From NCBI GenBank assembly GCA_934204655.1, contig CAKPZJ010000022.1, forward strand, positions 1-48,200: 48,200 nucleotides of DNA, in the 5' to 3' direction. The position numbers and the translations under genes are program-made. The notes under the pieces are model-generated. The model made no database searches. It saw only the letters and a program-made list of their open reading frames with translations, and was not told where the DNA came from. Source of the stretch: an uncultured Prevotella sp. GTDB lineage: Bacteria > Bacteroidota > Bacteroidia > Bacteroidales > Bacteroidaceae. The first letter of the stretch is position 1; every line of letters starts with the position of its first letter. This document shows, piece by piece, positions 25,980 through 33,963 of the stretch.

Positions 25980-26669
25980 ATGTCACTAAACGAATGGTTT
26001 GAAGTAGACCGGGCGGTGCTCTCGTTCTTTAACGACTGCGATTCGCTCTTCTTAGACGGTTTGGCCAGTTGCCTTACCTGCGGATACTTGTGGATACCGC
26101 TGTATATAGCACTTTTTATACTGATTATCAAGAACAATGAGACCATGGGCCAGATAGCCCTGGCCATCGGGGCTACACTCGTGTGCGTCATCCTGTCTGA
26201 CGGGCTGGCCGACTTTGTCGTAAAGCCCGCCGTGGCCCGGCTGCGGCCCACCGAGGAACCCCTTATCAAGTACGCCGTCCATGTGGTGAATAACTACCGG
26301 GCCGACGGGTTCAGTTTCTTTTCGGCCCATGCCGCCAACACCATGGCCATAGCCACATTCTTCTGCCTGGTGGTTCGCAACCGCATTTTTTCAGCCTTCC
26401 TCATTTTCTGGGCGCTAACCAATAGCTGGACCCGCCTCTATCTCGGTGTCCATTATCCCAGTGATGTATTGGTGGGCATGGCGTGGGGAGCCGTCTCGGG
26501 GTCGTTGGTCTACCTGCTGTACAGGCGGCTATACGGGCGGATAAGCCCTAAACAGCACTATATATCGTCGCAGTACACCCGAACAGGCTACAGCCTGACC
26601 GACATAGACATGATGAGCTGTGTACTGGTGGCTACTTATCTTTTTGCAATTATTTATAGCGTGATATAA
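25980..26669 (+). CDS. PAP2 family phosphatase
   Basis: This 229-residue membrane protein has the three PAP2 motifs: KPAVARLRP (KxxxxxxRP), SFFSAHAANTMA (the PSGH-like motif), and TRLYLGVHYPSDVLVG (SRxxxxxHxxxD, with T for S). Several hydrophobic helices surround them. Such enzymes remove a phosphate from undecaprenyl pyrophosphate, phosphatidic acid or lipid A; LPS or peptidoglycan carrier recycling is the likely role. Its stop shares one base with the queA ATG, so they are probably co-translated. Confidence 0.92.
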   Translation: MSLNEWFEVDRAVLSFFNDCDSLFLDGLASCLTCGYLWIPLYIALFILIIKNNETMGQIALAIGATLVCVILSDGLADFVVKPAVARLRPTEEPLIKYAVHVVNNYRADGFSFFSAHAANTMAIATFFCLVVRNRIFSAFLIFWALTNSWTRLYLGVHYPSDVLVGMAWGAVSGSLVYLLYRRLYGRISPKQHYISSQYTRTGYSLTDIDMMSCVLVATYLFAIIYSVI

Positions 26670-27919
26670 TGGACACAAAACATATTAAAATCAGCGATTA
26701 TAACTACCCGCTGCCCGATGAGCGGATAGCTAAGTTCCCCCTGGCCCAGCGCGACCACAGCAAGTTGCTTGTCTATAAGCATGGCCAGGTAAGCGAGGAT
26801 GTTTTCTACCATCTGCCGGCCTATCTGCCCACGGGCACATTGATGGTTTTCAATAATACCAAGGTCATTCAGGCCCGCATGCACTTCCGCAAGTCTACAG
26901 GTGCCCTGATAGAGATATTCCTGATGGAGCCCGCTGCCCCTGTCGACTATGAGCAGATATTCCAGACACGTGGCCATTGCTCGTGGCGGTGCATGATAGG
27001 CAACCTGAAGAAGTGGAAGGAAGGCCCGTTGCACCGTGGGTTTGACATAAAGGGCCACCAGTTTGTGCTGACGGTTACCCGCAATGACAGCCAGAATGTC
27101 CATGTGGCCACCGGAACCAACTTCTGGATCGATTTCGACTGGGATTCTGATGTCATAAGTTTTGCGGAGATTTTAGAGGCCATCGGCGAACTGCCCATTC
27201 CGCCTTACCTGAACCGCGAGACCGTAGAGAGCGACAAGACCACCTATCAGACAGTCTACTCTAAAATCAAGGGGTCGGTGGCAGCCCCCACGGCCGGACT
27301 GCACTTTACCGATGAGGTGCTGAAGCAGTTGGATGCCCAGGGCATAGACCGCGAGGAACTTACCCTGCATGTCGGTGCGGGCACCTTCAAGCCCGTCAAG
27401 TCTCAGGAGATTGACGGCCACGAAATGCATAGCGAGTATATCGTTGTCCGCCGCTCCACTTTGGAAAAGTTAGTTCGTCACGACTGCGCTGCCATAGCCG
27501 TTGGCACCACCAGCGTACGCACCCTGGAGAGCCTTTATTATATAGGTGTAAAGTTGCAGGCCAACCCCGATGCTACAGAGAACCAGCTGCACGTTAATCA
27601 GTGGGAACCCTACGACGGAGGCCGCGACGGCCATCTGGTCGATGGCATTACGCCCGTCCAGGCAGTGCGCAACATCCTGGATTACTTAGACCGCAACCAG
27701 CTTAAGGCTCTCCACACCAGTACTCAGATTATTATCGCTCCCGGTTACGACTACAAGATAGTTAAGATGCTTGTTACCAACTTCCATCAGCCTCAGAGCA
27801 CCTTGCTTCTCCTCGTCAGTGCCTTTGTTCATGGCGACTGGCGAACCATATACGATTACGCCCTGGCCCACGACTTCCGTTTCCTGAGCTATGGCGACAG
27901 TTCATTATTAATTCCATAA
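26669..27919 (+). CDS. queA: S-adenosylmethionine:tRNA ribosyltransferase-isomerase
   Basis: This 416-residue enzyme of queuosine synthesis transfers and isomerises the ribose of SAM onto preQ1 in tRNA, giving epoxyqueuosine. Family motifs are YPLPDERIAKFPLAQRDHSK at the start, VFNNTKVIQARMHFRKS, PPYLNRETVESDKTTYQTVY, SVAAPTAGLHFT, LHVGAGTFKPVKSQEIDGH, and TNFHQPQSTLLLLVSAF near the end. It follows the PAP2 gene with a 1-bp overlap and precedes the DUF2027 gene by 14 bp. Confidence 0.97.
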   Translation: MDTKHIKISDYNYPLPDERIAKFPLAQRDHSKLLVYKHGQVSEDVFYHLPAYLPTGTLMVFNNTKVIQARMHFRKSTGALIEIFLMEPAAPVDYEQIFQTRGHCSWRCMIGNLKKWKEGPLHRGFDIKGHQFVLTVTRNDSQNVHVATGTNFWIDFDWDSDVISFAEILEAIGELPIPPYLNRETVESDKTTYQTVYSKIKGSVAAPTAGLHFTDEVLKQLDAQGIDREELTLHVGAGTFKPVKSQEIDGHEMHSEYIVVRRSTLEKLVRHDCAAIAVGTTSVRTLESLYYIGVKLQANPDATENQLHVNQWEPYDGGRDGHLVDGITPVQAVRNILDYLDRNQLKALHTSTQIIIAPGYDYKIVKMLVTNFHQPQSTLLLLVSAFVHGDWRTIYDYALAHDFRFLSYGDSSLLIP

Positions 27920-27933
27920 CCCATACTATAACA

Positions 27934-29091
27934 ATGAAAGTAGGTGATAAAGTAAGTTTCCTCAGCGAGACAGGCGGAGGCGTGATAGCTGGTTTCCAGG
28001 GCAAGGACATCGTCCTGGTCGAGGATGCCGACGGTTTCCAGATACCCACCCCCATATCCGAGGTGGTCGTAGTGGGCAATGCCGACTACAGCATGTCTAA
28101 CATGGTGGCTGCCCAGCAGGCCCCCAAGGCCGATACCAAGGGCAAGAGCATCAAGGCCATGCTGACCAGCGATGCCGAGGATGAAGAGACGGCCGACGAT
28201 ACCGACGAGGTAGACCTGAGCCGTGAGATAACGTTCAAGGCCCCCGCCGAGGAACGCAAGGGCGGCAATATGCTGTCGTGCTACCTGGCCTTTGTACCCC
28301 TGAACATCAAGGAGATGACCACTACCCGGTTCGAGGCTTACTTGGTCAACGACTGCAACTACTATATGCACTACGCGTTTATGACGGCCGAAGGCAATGC
28401 CTGGACGCTGCGCTCCAAGGGCGAGATTGAGCCTAACACGACCCTCTTTCTGGAAGAGGTGGGCCGCGAGGAACTCAACAACCTGCTCAAGATAGGTTTC
28501 CAGATAATGGCCTATAAGACCGACAAACCCTTCACGCTCAAGCCCATGGTCGAGGCTCAGTTCAGACTGGACCCGGTAAAGTTCTATAAGGTTCATACCT
28601 TCCAGAAGACCCTCTTCTTTGACACCCCGGCCCTGCTCTATACCATCGTGGAGAACGACAGGGTGGCCCGGCCGCTCGCCATCGACGTGAAGCAGCTCAA
28701 AGATGAGATGTACCGCAGCTCAGCCATGCCCGCAGCAGGCTCCGACGCGCCCCACCGTGACGAGGGCGCCAAGGCCCATGCCTCCACCACCGCTGTCAAG
28801 GGCAAGGACGATGTCCTGGTGGTAGACCTGCACGCCGACGCTCTCCTGGACACCACAGCTGGCATGTCGCACGCTGATATTCTCAACTACCAGGTGTCTA
28901 AGTTCAAAGAGGTGCTCGACAGCTACAAGAACCAGAAGGGCAAGAAGATAGTCTTCATACACGGCAAGGGCGAGGGTGTGCTCCGCCACGCCATTATCAA
29001 CGCCCTCAACTATCAGTACAAGAACTATCGGTACCAGGACGCCTCGTTCCAGGAGTATGGCTACGGTGCCACACAGGTTACTATAAAATAA
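27934..29091 (+). CDS. DUF2027 domain protein with C-terminal Smr domain
   Basis: This 385-residue protein begins with an SH3-like domain (MKVGDKVSFLSETGGGVIAG). A DUF2027 core follows from about residue 85 (ISREITF-like and GGNMLSCYLAFVPLNIKEMT), and an Smr domain covers about residues 290-385, with VDLHADALL and KIVFIHGKGEGVLRHAIINA. Smr domains are often nucleases or DNA/RNA-binding modules in MutS2-like proteins; the HGKGxGxLR motif is intact. A link to RNA or ribosome quality control is possible but unproven. No signal peptide is seen. Confidence 0.93.
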   Translation: MKVGDKVSFLSETGGGVIAGFQGKDIVLVEDADGFQIPTPISEVVVVGNADYSMSNMVAAQQAPKADTKGKSIKAMLTSDAEDEETADDTDEVDLSREITFKAPAEERKGGNMLSCYLAFVPLNIKEMTTTRFEAYLVNDCNYYMHYAFMTAEGNAWTLRSKGEIEPNTTLFLEEVGREELNNLLKIGFQIMAYKTDKPFTLKPMVEAQFRLDPVKFYKVHTFQKTLFFDTPALLYTIVENDRVARPLAIDVKQLKDEMYRSSAMPAAGSDAPHRDEGAKAHASTTAVKGKDDVLVVDLHADALLDTTAGMSHADILNYQVSKFKEVLDSYKNQKGKKIVFIHGKGEGVLRHAIINALNYQYKNYRYQDASFQEYGYGATQVTIK

Positions 29092-29124
29092 ATACAGACA
29101 ACCAACACCAATTTACTATCAACT

Positions 29125-31053
29125 ATGGATTACGGGTTTATCAAGGTGGCCTCGGCCGTACCGTCGGTCCGCGTGGCCGACTGCAAGTACAATGTAGAGC
29201 AGATTGAGGAGCAGATAGTGATGGCCGAGGGACAGGGGGCCGAAATCATCGTGTTCCCCGAGTTGTCCATTACGGGCTATACGTGCCAGGATCTGTTTAG
29301 GCAGAACCTGTTGCTCGAAACCTCAGAGGCGGCCATGCTCATGCTGCTCGACTTTACGCGTCAGCTCAACATCATCTCTATCGTCGGACTTCCCATTGCC
29401 GTTGGCGACCTGCTGCTCAACTGTGCCGCGGTTATCCAGAAAGGTCAGATACTGGGCGTGGTGGCCAAAGAGTACCTGCCCAACTACAGCGAGTTCTACG
29501 AGAAACGGTGGTTTGCCTCCTCGCAGGATCTGCGAACCACCGATTTTCGCTACGCCGGTAGCCTGGTACATATCTCGCAGGCTCCCCAGATATTTGTAAC
29601 CTGCGATGGTGTCAAGTTTGGCATCGAGATATGCGAGGACGTGTGGGCCCCAACGCCTCCCAGCAACCACCTGGCCCTGGCGGGTGCCGATATTATCTTC
29701 AACCTGTCAGCGAGCGATGAGCTTATCGGCAAGCACGACTATCTTTGCGGTCTGCTGGCTCAGCAGAGTGCCCGCACCATTACCGGTTACGTCTACGCGA
29801 GTGCCGGCTTTGGCGAGAGCACCCAGGATGTGGTCTACGGGGGCAACGCCCTTATCTTCGAGAACGGTCATCTCCTTGCTTCGGGCGAGCGCTTCTCGAC
29901 CGACAAGCAGGTACAGATGGCTCAGATAGATGTAGAGCGGCTGCGGGCTGAGCGCCGGAGCAACACTACCTATGTCAATGCCCAGCGCCGCATGATAGGC
30001 GAGCCCGTTACCTATACCAACGCCCACTCCATAGCGCCTAAGGACTTCGTGCTGGAGCGCGCGGTCAATCCCCATCCCTTTGTGCCGGCCGATAACGACC
30101 GCGACAAGCACTGTAACGAGATATTCAGCATCCAGGTAATGGGACTGGCCAAGCGCCTGGTTCACACGCATTGCCATAGGGTAGTGGTGGGCGTCAGCGG
30201 TGGCCTGGATTCGACACTGGCCCTGTTAGTGTGTGTCAAGACGTTCGACAAGTTGGGTCTGGACCGCAGCGGCATCGTGGGTGTCACCATGCCGGGCTTT
30301 GGTACCACCGACCGAACCTACACCAACGCCGTATCGCTGATGAAGAGCTTAGGCATCACCCTCCGCGAGGTGAGCATAGCCGCCAGCGTAATGCAGCACT
30401 TTGCCGATATAGGTCACGATGCCGACATACACGATGTAACGTACGAGAATTCGCAGGCGCGCGAACGCACCCAGATACTTATGGACATCAGCAACCAGGT
30501 GGGAGGTCTGGTCATAGGTACCGGCGACCTGTCGGAGCTGGCCCTGGGCTGGTGTACCTACAACGGCGACCACATGAGCATGTACGCCGTAAACGCGGGC
30601 GTGCCCAAGACGCTCATTACCTATCTGGTGCGCTTTGTAGCCTCTACGGTAGATGCCGACTCGGCCGCCACGCTGGTAGATATTATCGACACGCCCATCA
30701 GCCCGGAGCTGATACCGGCCGATGAAAACGGGCAGATAAAGCAGAAGACCGAAGACTTGGTGGGCCCATACGAGTTGCACGACTTCTTCCTCTATTACTA
30801 CCTGCGCCATGGTTTCCGCCCTTCTAAAATATATCTTCTGGCTCAACACGCCTTTGTGGGCAAGTACAGCGACGAGGTTATCAAGCACTGGCTCACCGTG
30901 TTCTGCCGTCGCTTCTTCGCCCAGCAGTTCAAGCGCTCTTGTCTGCCCGACGGCCCCAAGGTGGGCAGCGTCAGCCTTAGTCCCCGTGGCGACTGGCGTA
31001 TGCCCAGCGATGCCTCGGCCGAACTCTGGATTAAGGAGTGCGAGTCGCTGTAA
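29125..31053 (+). CDS. nadE: Glutamine-dependent NAD+ synthetase
   Basis: This 642-residue enzyme makes NAD+ from deamido-NAD+ with glutamine and ATP. The N-terminal glutaminase (nitrilase fold, residues 1-275) has the Glu-Lys-Cys triad in VFPELSITGY, AKEYLPNYSEF and GIEICEDVW. The synthetase domain from about residue 330 has the ATP loop VVGVSGGLDSTLALLV and TDRTYTNAVSLMKSLG. The C-terminal KRSCLPDGPKVGSVSLSPRG is typical. It is the last gene of the 13-kb run, and a terminator follows at 31179-31216. Confidence 0.97.
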   Translation: MDYGFIKVASAVPSVRVADCKYNVEQIEEQIVMAEGQGAEIIVFPELSITGYTCQDLFRQNLLLETSEAAMLMLLDFTRQLNIISIVGLPIAVGDLLLNCAAVIQKGQILGVVAKEYLPNYSEFYEKRWFASSQDLRTTDFRYAGSLVHISQAPQIFVTCDGVKFGIEICEDVWAPTPPSNHLALAGADIIFNLSASDELIGKHDYLCGLLAQQSARTITGYVYASAGFGESTQDVVYGGNALIFENGHLLASGERFSTDKQVQMAQIDVERLRAERRSNTTYVNAQRRMIGEPVTYTNAHSIAPKDFVLERAVNPHPFVPADNDRDKHCNEIFSIQVMGLAKRLVHTHCHRVVVGVSGGLDSTLALLVCVKTFDKLGLDRSGIVGVTMPGFGTTDRTYTNAVSLMKSLGITLREVSIAASVMQHFADIGHDADIHDVTYENSQARERTQILMDISNQVGGLVIGTGDLSELALGWCTYNGDHMSMYAVNAGVPKTLITYLVRFVASTVDADSAATLVDIIDTPISPELIPADENGQIKQKTEDLVGPYELHDFFLYYYLRHGFRPSKIYLLAQHAFVGKYSDEVIKHWLTVFCRRFFAQQFKRSCLPDGPKVGSVSLSPRGDWRMPSDASAELWIKECESL

Positions 31054-31178
31054 GGGAAGATAGCAGGATAAAGGGTTACTTCATGTGATAAGTAATAAGA
31101 ATATGATTTTCAGAAGTAATCGGCCTATTCTCTAAAGTAGACGATAAAGATACTAAGGAGTGTTATTACAGATAATCG

Positions 31179-31216
31179 AAATGCCCGGACATCCCACTGT
31201 GGTTGTCCGGGCATTT
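31179..31216 (+). terminator. Strong rho-independent terminator after nadE
   Basis: AAATGCCCGGACA (31179-31191) and TGTCCGGGCATTT (31204-31216) form a perfect 13-bp stem with a 12-nt loop, followed by ATTTTGT. It ends the moxR-to-nadE transcription run. The 125 bp between nadE and the hairpin hold no gene. Confidence 0.9.
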
Positions 31217-31345
31217 ATTTTGTGTGTGGTAGGGTAGCGCCTTTGTTGTCCCGAGTAAGCCTGTGGCTTCAGCCTTGCGTGCCCTTGTCATCAGGCGTAC
31301 ATCGGAGGTCTGCTTTGCGGTGAGAGTAACTATCGCGCCAATCGC

Positions 31346-31460
31346 AGAGATCGGCCTTTTCAATTCCCGGAGCCATCATTAGCGAGCTGGGAGCCATCTT
31401 TAGAAGTCTAAAGACCGGCCTTTGCGTTTCTCGTAACCATCATTGGCATATAGGGAACCA
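31346..31460. repeat. Intergenic repeat, 64-bp period, copy between nadE and kdsB
   Basis: AGAGATCGGCC at 31346 recurs as AAAGACCGGCC at 31410, exactly 64 bp apart. The unit contains GGAGCCATCATTAGCGAGCT followed by GGAGCCATCTTTAGAAG, so it is made of three sub-units of about 21 bp. It matches the copy at 15656-15740 base by base over most of its length. The spacer 31217-31508 holds no gene apart from this repeat and the A-rich repeat near kdsB. Confidence 0.72.
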
Positions 31461-31480
31461 GTGTCAGCGAACAGGCAGCG

Positions 31481-31516
31481 CTTTTTACCCTTTTACTTTT
31501 TCGCCTTTTTACTTTT
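31481..31516 (-). repeat. A-rich direct repeat running out of the kdsB stop codon
   Basis: On the minus strand the last kdsB codons run into AAAAGTAAAAAGGCG, then AAAAAGTAAAAGGGT and AAAAAGCG, so AAAAGTAAAA recurs at about 16-bp spacing. It covers the stop codon TAA. It could be slippage-born sequence or a processing signal; the role is unknown. Confidence 0.5.
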
Positions 31517-32267
31517 CAAGGTTTTCTTGCTGCTTTAGGAAATCCTCAGCACGTTTCAGGTCATCGGGCGTATCTATGCCCACGGTCTCCATGTCGGTAG
31601 TACCCACCTTGATGGTATATCCGTTTTGCAGCCACCGCAGTTGCTCTAAGCTCTCGGCTATCTCTAACGACGACTGCGGCAGACGGGTTATCTCCCTCAG
31701 CACCTCGCGGCGGTACGCATAGATGCCTAAGTGTTTCAGATAGGGATAGCGCGTCAGCCATTCACTGCGTTCGGCACCGCGGACAAAGGGGATAACGCTG
31801 CGCGAGAAGTAGAGCGCGAAGCCCTTATTGCTCACCGCGATTTTCGGCGAGTTGGGATTCTCTACCGCTGCCATGCTGTCGAACGGTTTGCCTAAGGTGG
31901 CTATCTGTGTTTCGGGGTCGTCAAAGCAGCTGCAGAGGGTCTGTATCTGATTCGGGTGTATAAAGGGCTCGTCGCCCTGTATGTTAACCACCACATCGGC
32001 ATCACTGCCTATCTTCTCTATGGCCTCCTCGATACGGTCGGTGCCGCTCTTGTGGTCAGTGCGTGTCATCACGGCCTTGCCGCCAAAGGCAGTCACGGCC
32101 TCGTATATACGCGCGTCGTCGGTGGCCACGTAGGCCGTGTCCAGCACGCTGGTAACCTGTTCGTACACGCGCTGTATGACGGGCTTGCCACCCAGGATGG
32201 CCAGCGGCTTACCCGGGAAACGGGTCGATGCGTAGCGCGCAGGGATAATAGCTATATACTTTGTCAT
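31509..32267 (-). CDS. kdsB: 3-deoxy-manno-octulosonate cytidylyltransferase
   Basis: The start was placed at MTKYIAIIPARYASTRFPGK, six codons inside the longest frame. The 252-residue enzyme makes CMP-Kdo for lipopolysaccharide. The nucleotide-binding motif is PARYASTRFPGKPL, and NIQGDEPF carries the metal-binding aspartate. SGTDRIEEA and VGIDTPDDLKRAEDFL are also typical. It stands alone, divergent from the MORN-repeat gene, and apart from kdsC at 16364. Confidence 0.97.
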   Translation of the reverse strand: MTKYIAIIPARYASTRFPGKPLAILGGKPVIQRVYEQVTSVLDTAYVATDDARIYEAVTAFGGKAVMTRTDHKSGTDRIEEAIEKIGSDADVVVNIQGDEPFIHPNQIQTLCSCFDDPETQIATLGKPFDSMAAVENPNSPKIAVSNKGFALYFSRSVIPFVRGAERSEWLTRYPYLKHLGIYAYRREVLREITRLPQSSLEIAESLEQLRWLQNGYTIKVGTTDMETVGIDTPDDLKRAEDFLKQQENLEK

Positions 32268-32287
32268 AGTTTTATATTTATTCACTG

Positions 32288-32345
32288 CAAAGATACTGAT
32301 TTTTAGTAATATATTTTGTCGTATCAGCGTTTTTTGCTAATTTTG
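32288..32345. promoter_or_regulatory. Divergent promoters for kdsB and the MORN gene
   Basis: On the plus strand TTTG at 32315-32318 and TAATTTTG at 32338-32345 are separated by 19 bp, a complete Bacteroidetes -33/-7 promoter about 20 bp before the MORN start. On the minus strand TATCTTTG (32288-32295 as CAAAGATA) is a -7 element for kdsB, giving a leader of about 16 nt. Confidence 0.7.
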
Positions 32346-32365
32346 GCATTAAAATAAATCTTATA

Positions 32366-33478
32366 GTGAAGAAGACTACATTACTATTCATCATATTGCT
32401 GTTTCCCCTGTATATCGCTGCTCAGCGCGTGTCGCTCGGCTCGTGCGTAACGGCAGACGGCGGACAGTACAAGGGCGAGATGGTGGGCGGCAAGCCCAAT
32501 GGTAAGGGATATACCGTGTACACGAACGGCGATACCTACGAGGGCGAGTACGTCAAGGGCAAGCGCCAGGGGTATGGCGTGTACTCCTTCTCGGATGGCG
32601 AGAAGTACGAGGGTCAGTGGTTTCAGAACCAGCAGCACGGCCGTGGCACCTACTACTTTCTGACTAATAATAAATATGTGGGACTGTGGTACCGCGACGA
32701 GCAACAGGGCACCGGCACCATGTACTACTATAACGGCGACAAGTACGAGGGCAGCTGGTTCAAGGACAAGCGCCACGGCAAGGGTAAGTACACCTTTGCC
32801 AGCGGGGCTTACTACAATGGCAACTGGGAGAATGACAAGAAATCGGGCCGGGGCTTCTTTGACTGGGGCAACGGTACCACCTACGACGGCATGTGGCTGG
32901 ACAACCAGCGCTCGGGCCGTGGCACCTTCCGCTACGCTGACGGCGATGTGTACGTGGGCGAATGGAAGGAAGATATACAGAATGGCCGCGGCATCTATAA
33001 GTTCCAGAACGGCGACTACTACGAGGGCGAGTACGTCCAGGGCGAACGCACGGGCCAGGGCATCTTCAAGTATGCCAACGGCGACAAGTACGTAGGCCAA
33101 TTCCAGGATGGCGAGAAGAGCGGTCTTGGTACTTTCTACTGGGCCAACGGCGATACGTATGCCGGTTACTGGCAGGCCGACAGCCAGCATGGCAAGGGCA
33201 AGTTGACTAAGAAAGCTGGCGATGTGTTCGACGGCAACTTCCTCAATGGCAAGATAGACGGCGAGGTTATCATCCACTTTGCCAACGGCGACCGCTTCAA
33301 GGGCATCTACAAAAATGGCCTGCGCAACGGGGCCGCCATCGAGGAGGACAAGGACGGCAACCGCTTTGAGGGTAGCTATGCCAACGGCGTGCGCGACGGC
33401 CGCTATGTAGAGAAAGACCGCAACGGCCAGATAGTAAGCCGTGGTCGCTACGAGAGCGGTCGCAAGATTAAGGAGTGA
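32366..33478 (+). CDS. Secreted MORN-repeat protein
   Basis: The start is GTG, giving MKKTTLLFIILLFPLYIAAQ, a signal peptide, so the protein enters the periplasm or outer membrane. Residues about 35-365 are around fourteen MORN repeats of about 23 residues, each of the form YEGxWxxxxxHGxGxYxxxNGD, for example YVGEWKEDIQNGRGIYKFQN. MORN repeats form beta-hairpin rods that bind partners or lipids. The last two repeats are more charged and degenerate (NRFEGSYANGVRDGRYVEKD). It heads a unit with YhcH and glgB; the function is unknown. Confidence 0.93.
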   Translation: MKKTTLLFIILLFPLYIAAQRVSLGSCVTADGGQYKGEMVGGKPNGKGYTVYTNGDTYEGEYVKGKRQGYGVYSFSDGEKYEGQWFQNQQHGRGTYYFLTNNKYVGLWYRDEQQGTGTMYYYNGDKYEGSWFKDKRHGKGKYTFASGAYYNGNWENDKKSGRGFFDWGNGTTYDGMWLDNQRSGRGTFRYADGDVYVGEWKEDIQNGRGIYKFQNGDYYEGEYVQGERTGQGIFKYANGDKYVGQFQDGEKSGLGTFYWANGDTYAGYWQADSQHGKGKLTKKAGDVFDGNFLNGKIDGEVIIHFANGDRFKGIYKNGLRNGAAIEEDKDGNRFEGSYANGVRDGRYVEKDRNGQIVSRGRYESGRKIKE

Positions 33479-33509
33479 CATAATCCACATTATATATAAT
33501 ATAGGTATT

Positions 33510-33959
33510 ATGATAATAGACAACTTAGCTAATTTACAGAACTACACGGCGCTCAGCATGCGCCTGGCCAGTGTGGTCGACTTCATTGCCCATCACAACC
33601 TGGCAGAGATGGCCGTGGGCCATTACCCCATTATGGATAACGATGTATGGGTAAACATACAGGAAGGCCCAGGCAAGACTAAGGCCGAGGCCACCATAGA
33701 ATATCACGCGCAGATGATAGACCTGCAGATACCACTTACGGCGGCCGAGACGTATGGTTACGCCGATGTTACCCAGGCCGACAAGGCGGGGTTCGATGCC
33801 ACCCGCGACATCGGCTTTCTGCCCTCTGTTGCTCCGGCAGGCTACGTTACCTGTCAGCCGGGCATGTTTGCCATCTTCTTTCCGCAGGATGGCCACGCCC
33901 CCATGATTACTGACGATGGGGTAGTATTCAAGAAGGCAATATTCAAGATTAAAGCATAA
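33510..33959 (+). CDS. YhcH/YjgK/YiaL family protein
   Basis: The start at 33510 gives MIIDNLANLQNYTALSMRLA and a 149-residue protein; the longer frame reads through the MORN gene. Family features are EGPGKTKAEATIEYHAQMID, EYHAQMIDLQIPL and PGMFAIFFPQDGHAPM, the metal-binding face of a DUF386 cupin-like barrel. Relatives are tied to sugar metabolism such as sialic acid or beta-galactoside handling. It lies 31 bp after the MORN gene and 4 bp before glgB. Confidence 0.93.
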   Translation: MIIDNLANLQNYTALSMRLASVVDFIAHHNLAEMAVGHYPIMDNDVWVNIQEGPGKTKAEATIEYHAQMIDLQIPLTAAETYGYADVTQADKAGFDATRDIGFLPSVAPAGYVTCQPGMFAIFFPQDGHAPMITDDGVVFKKAIFKIKA

Positions 33960-33963
33960 ATTT

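Noticed and set aside
32384..33523. Long antisense frame (379 codons) over the MORN gene
   Set aside because: It mirrors the repetitive Gly/Asp/Asn-rich MORN sequence; the translation is low-complexity Val/Ala/Leu with no family resemblance, and no promoter fits.
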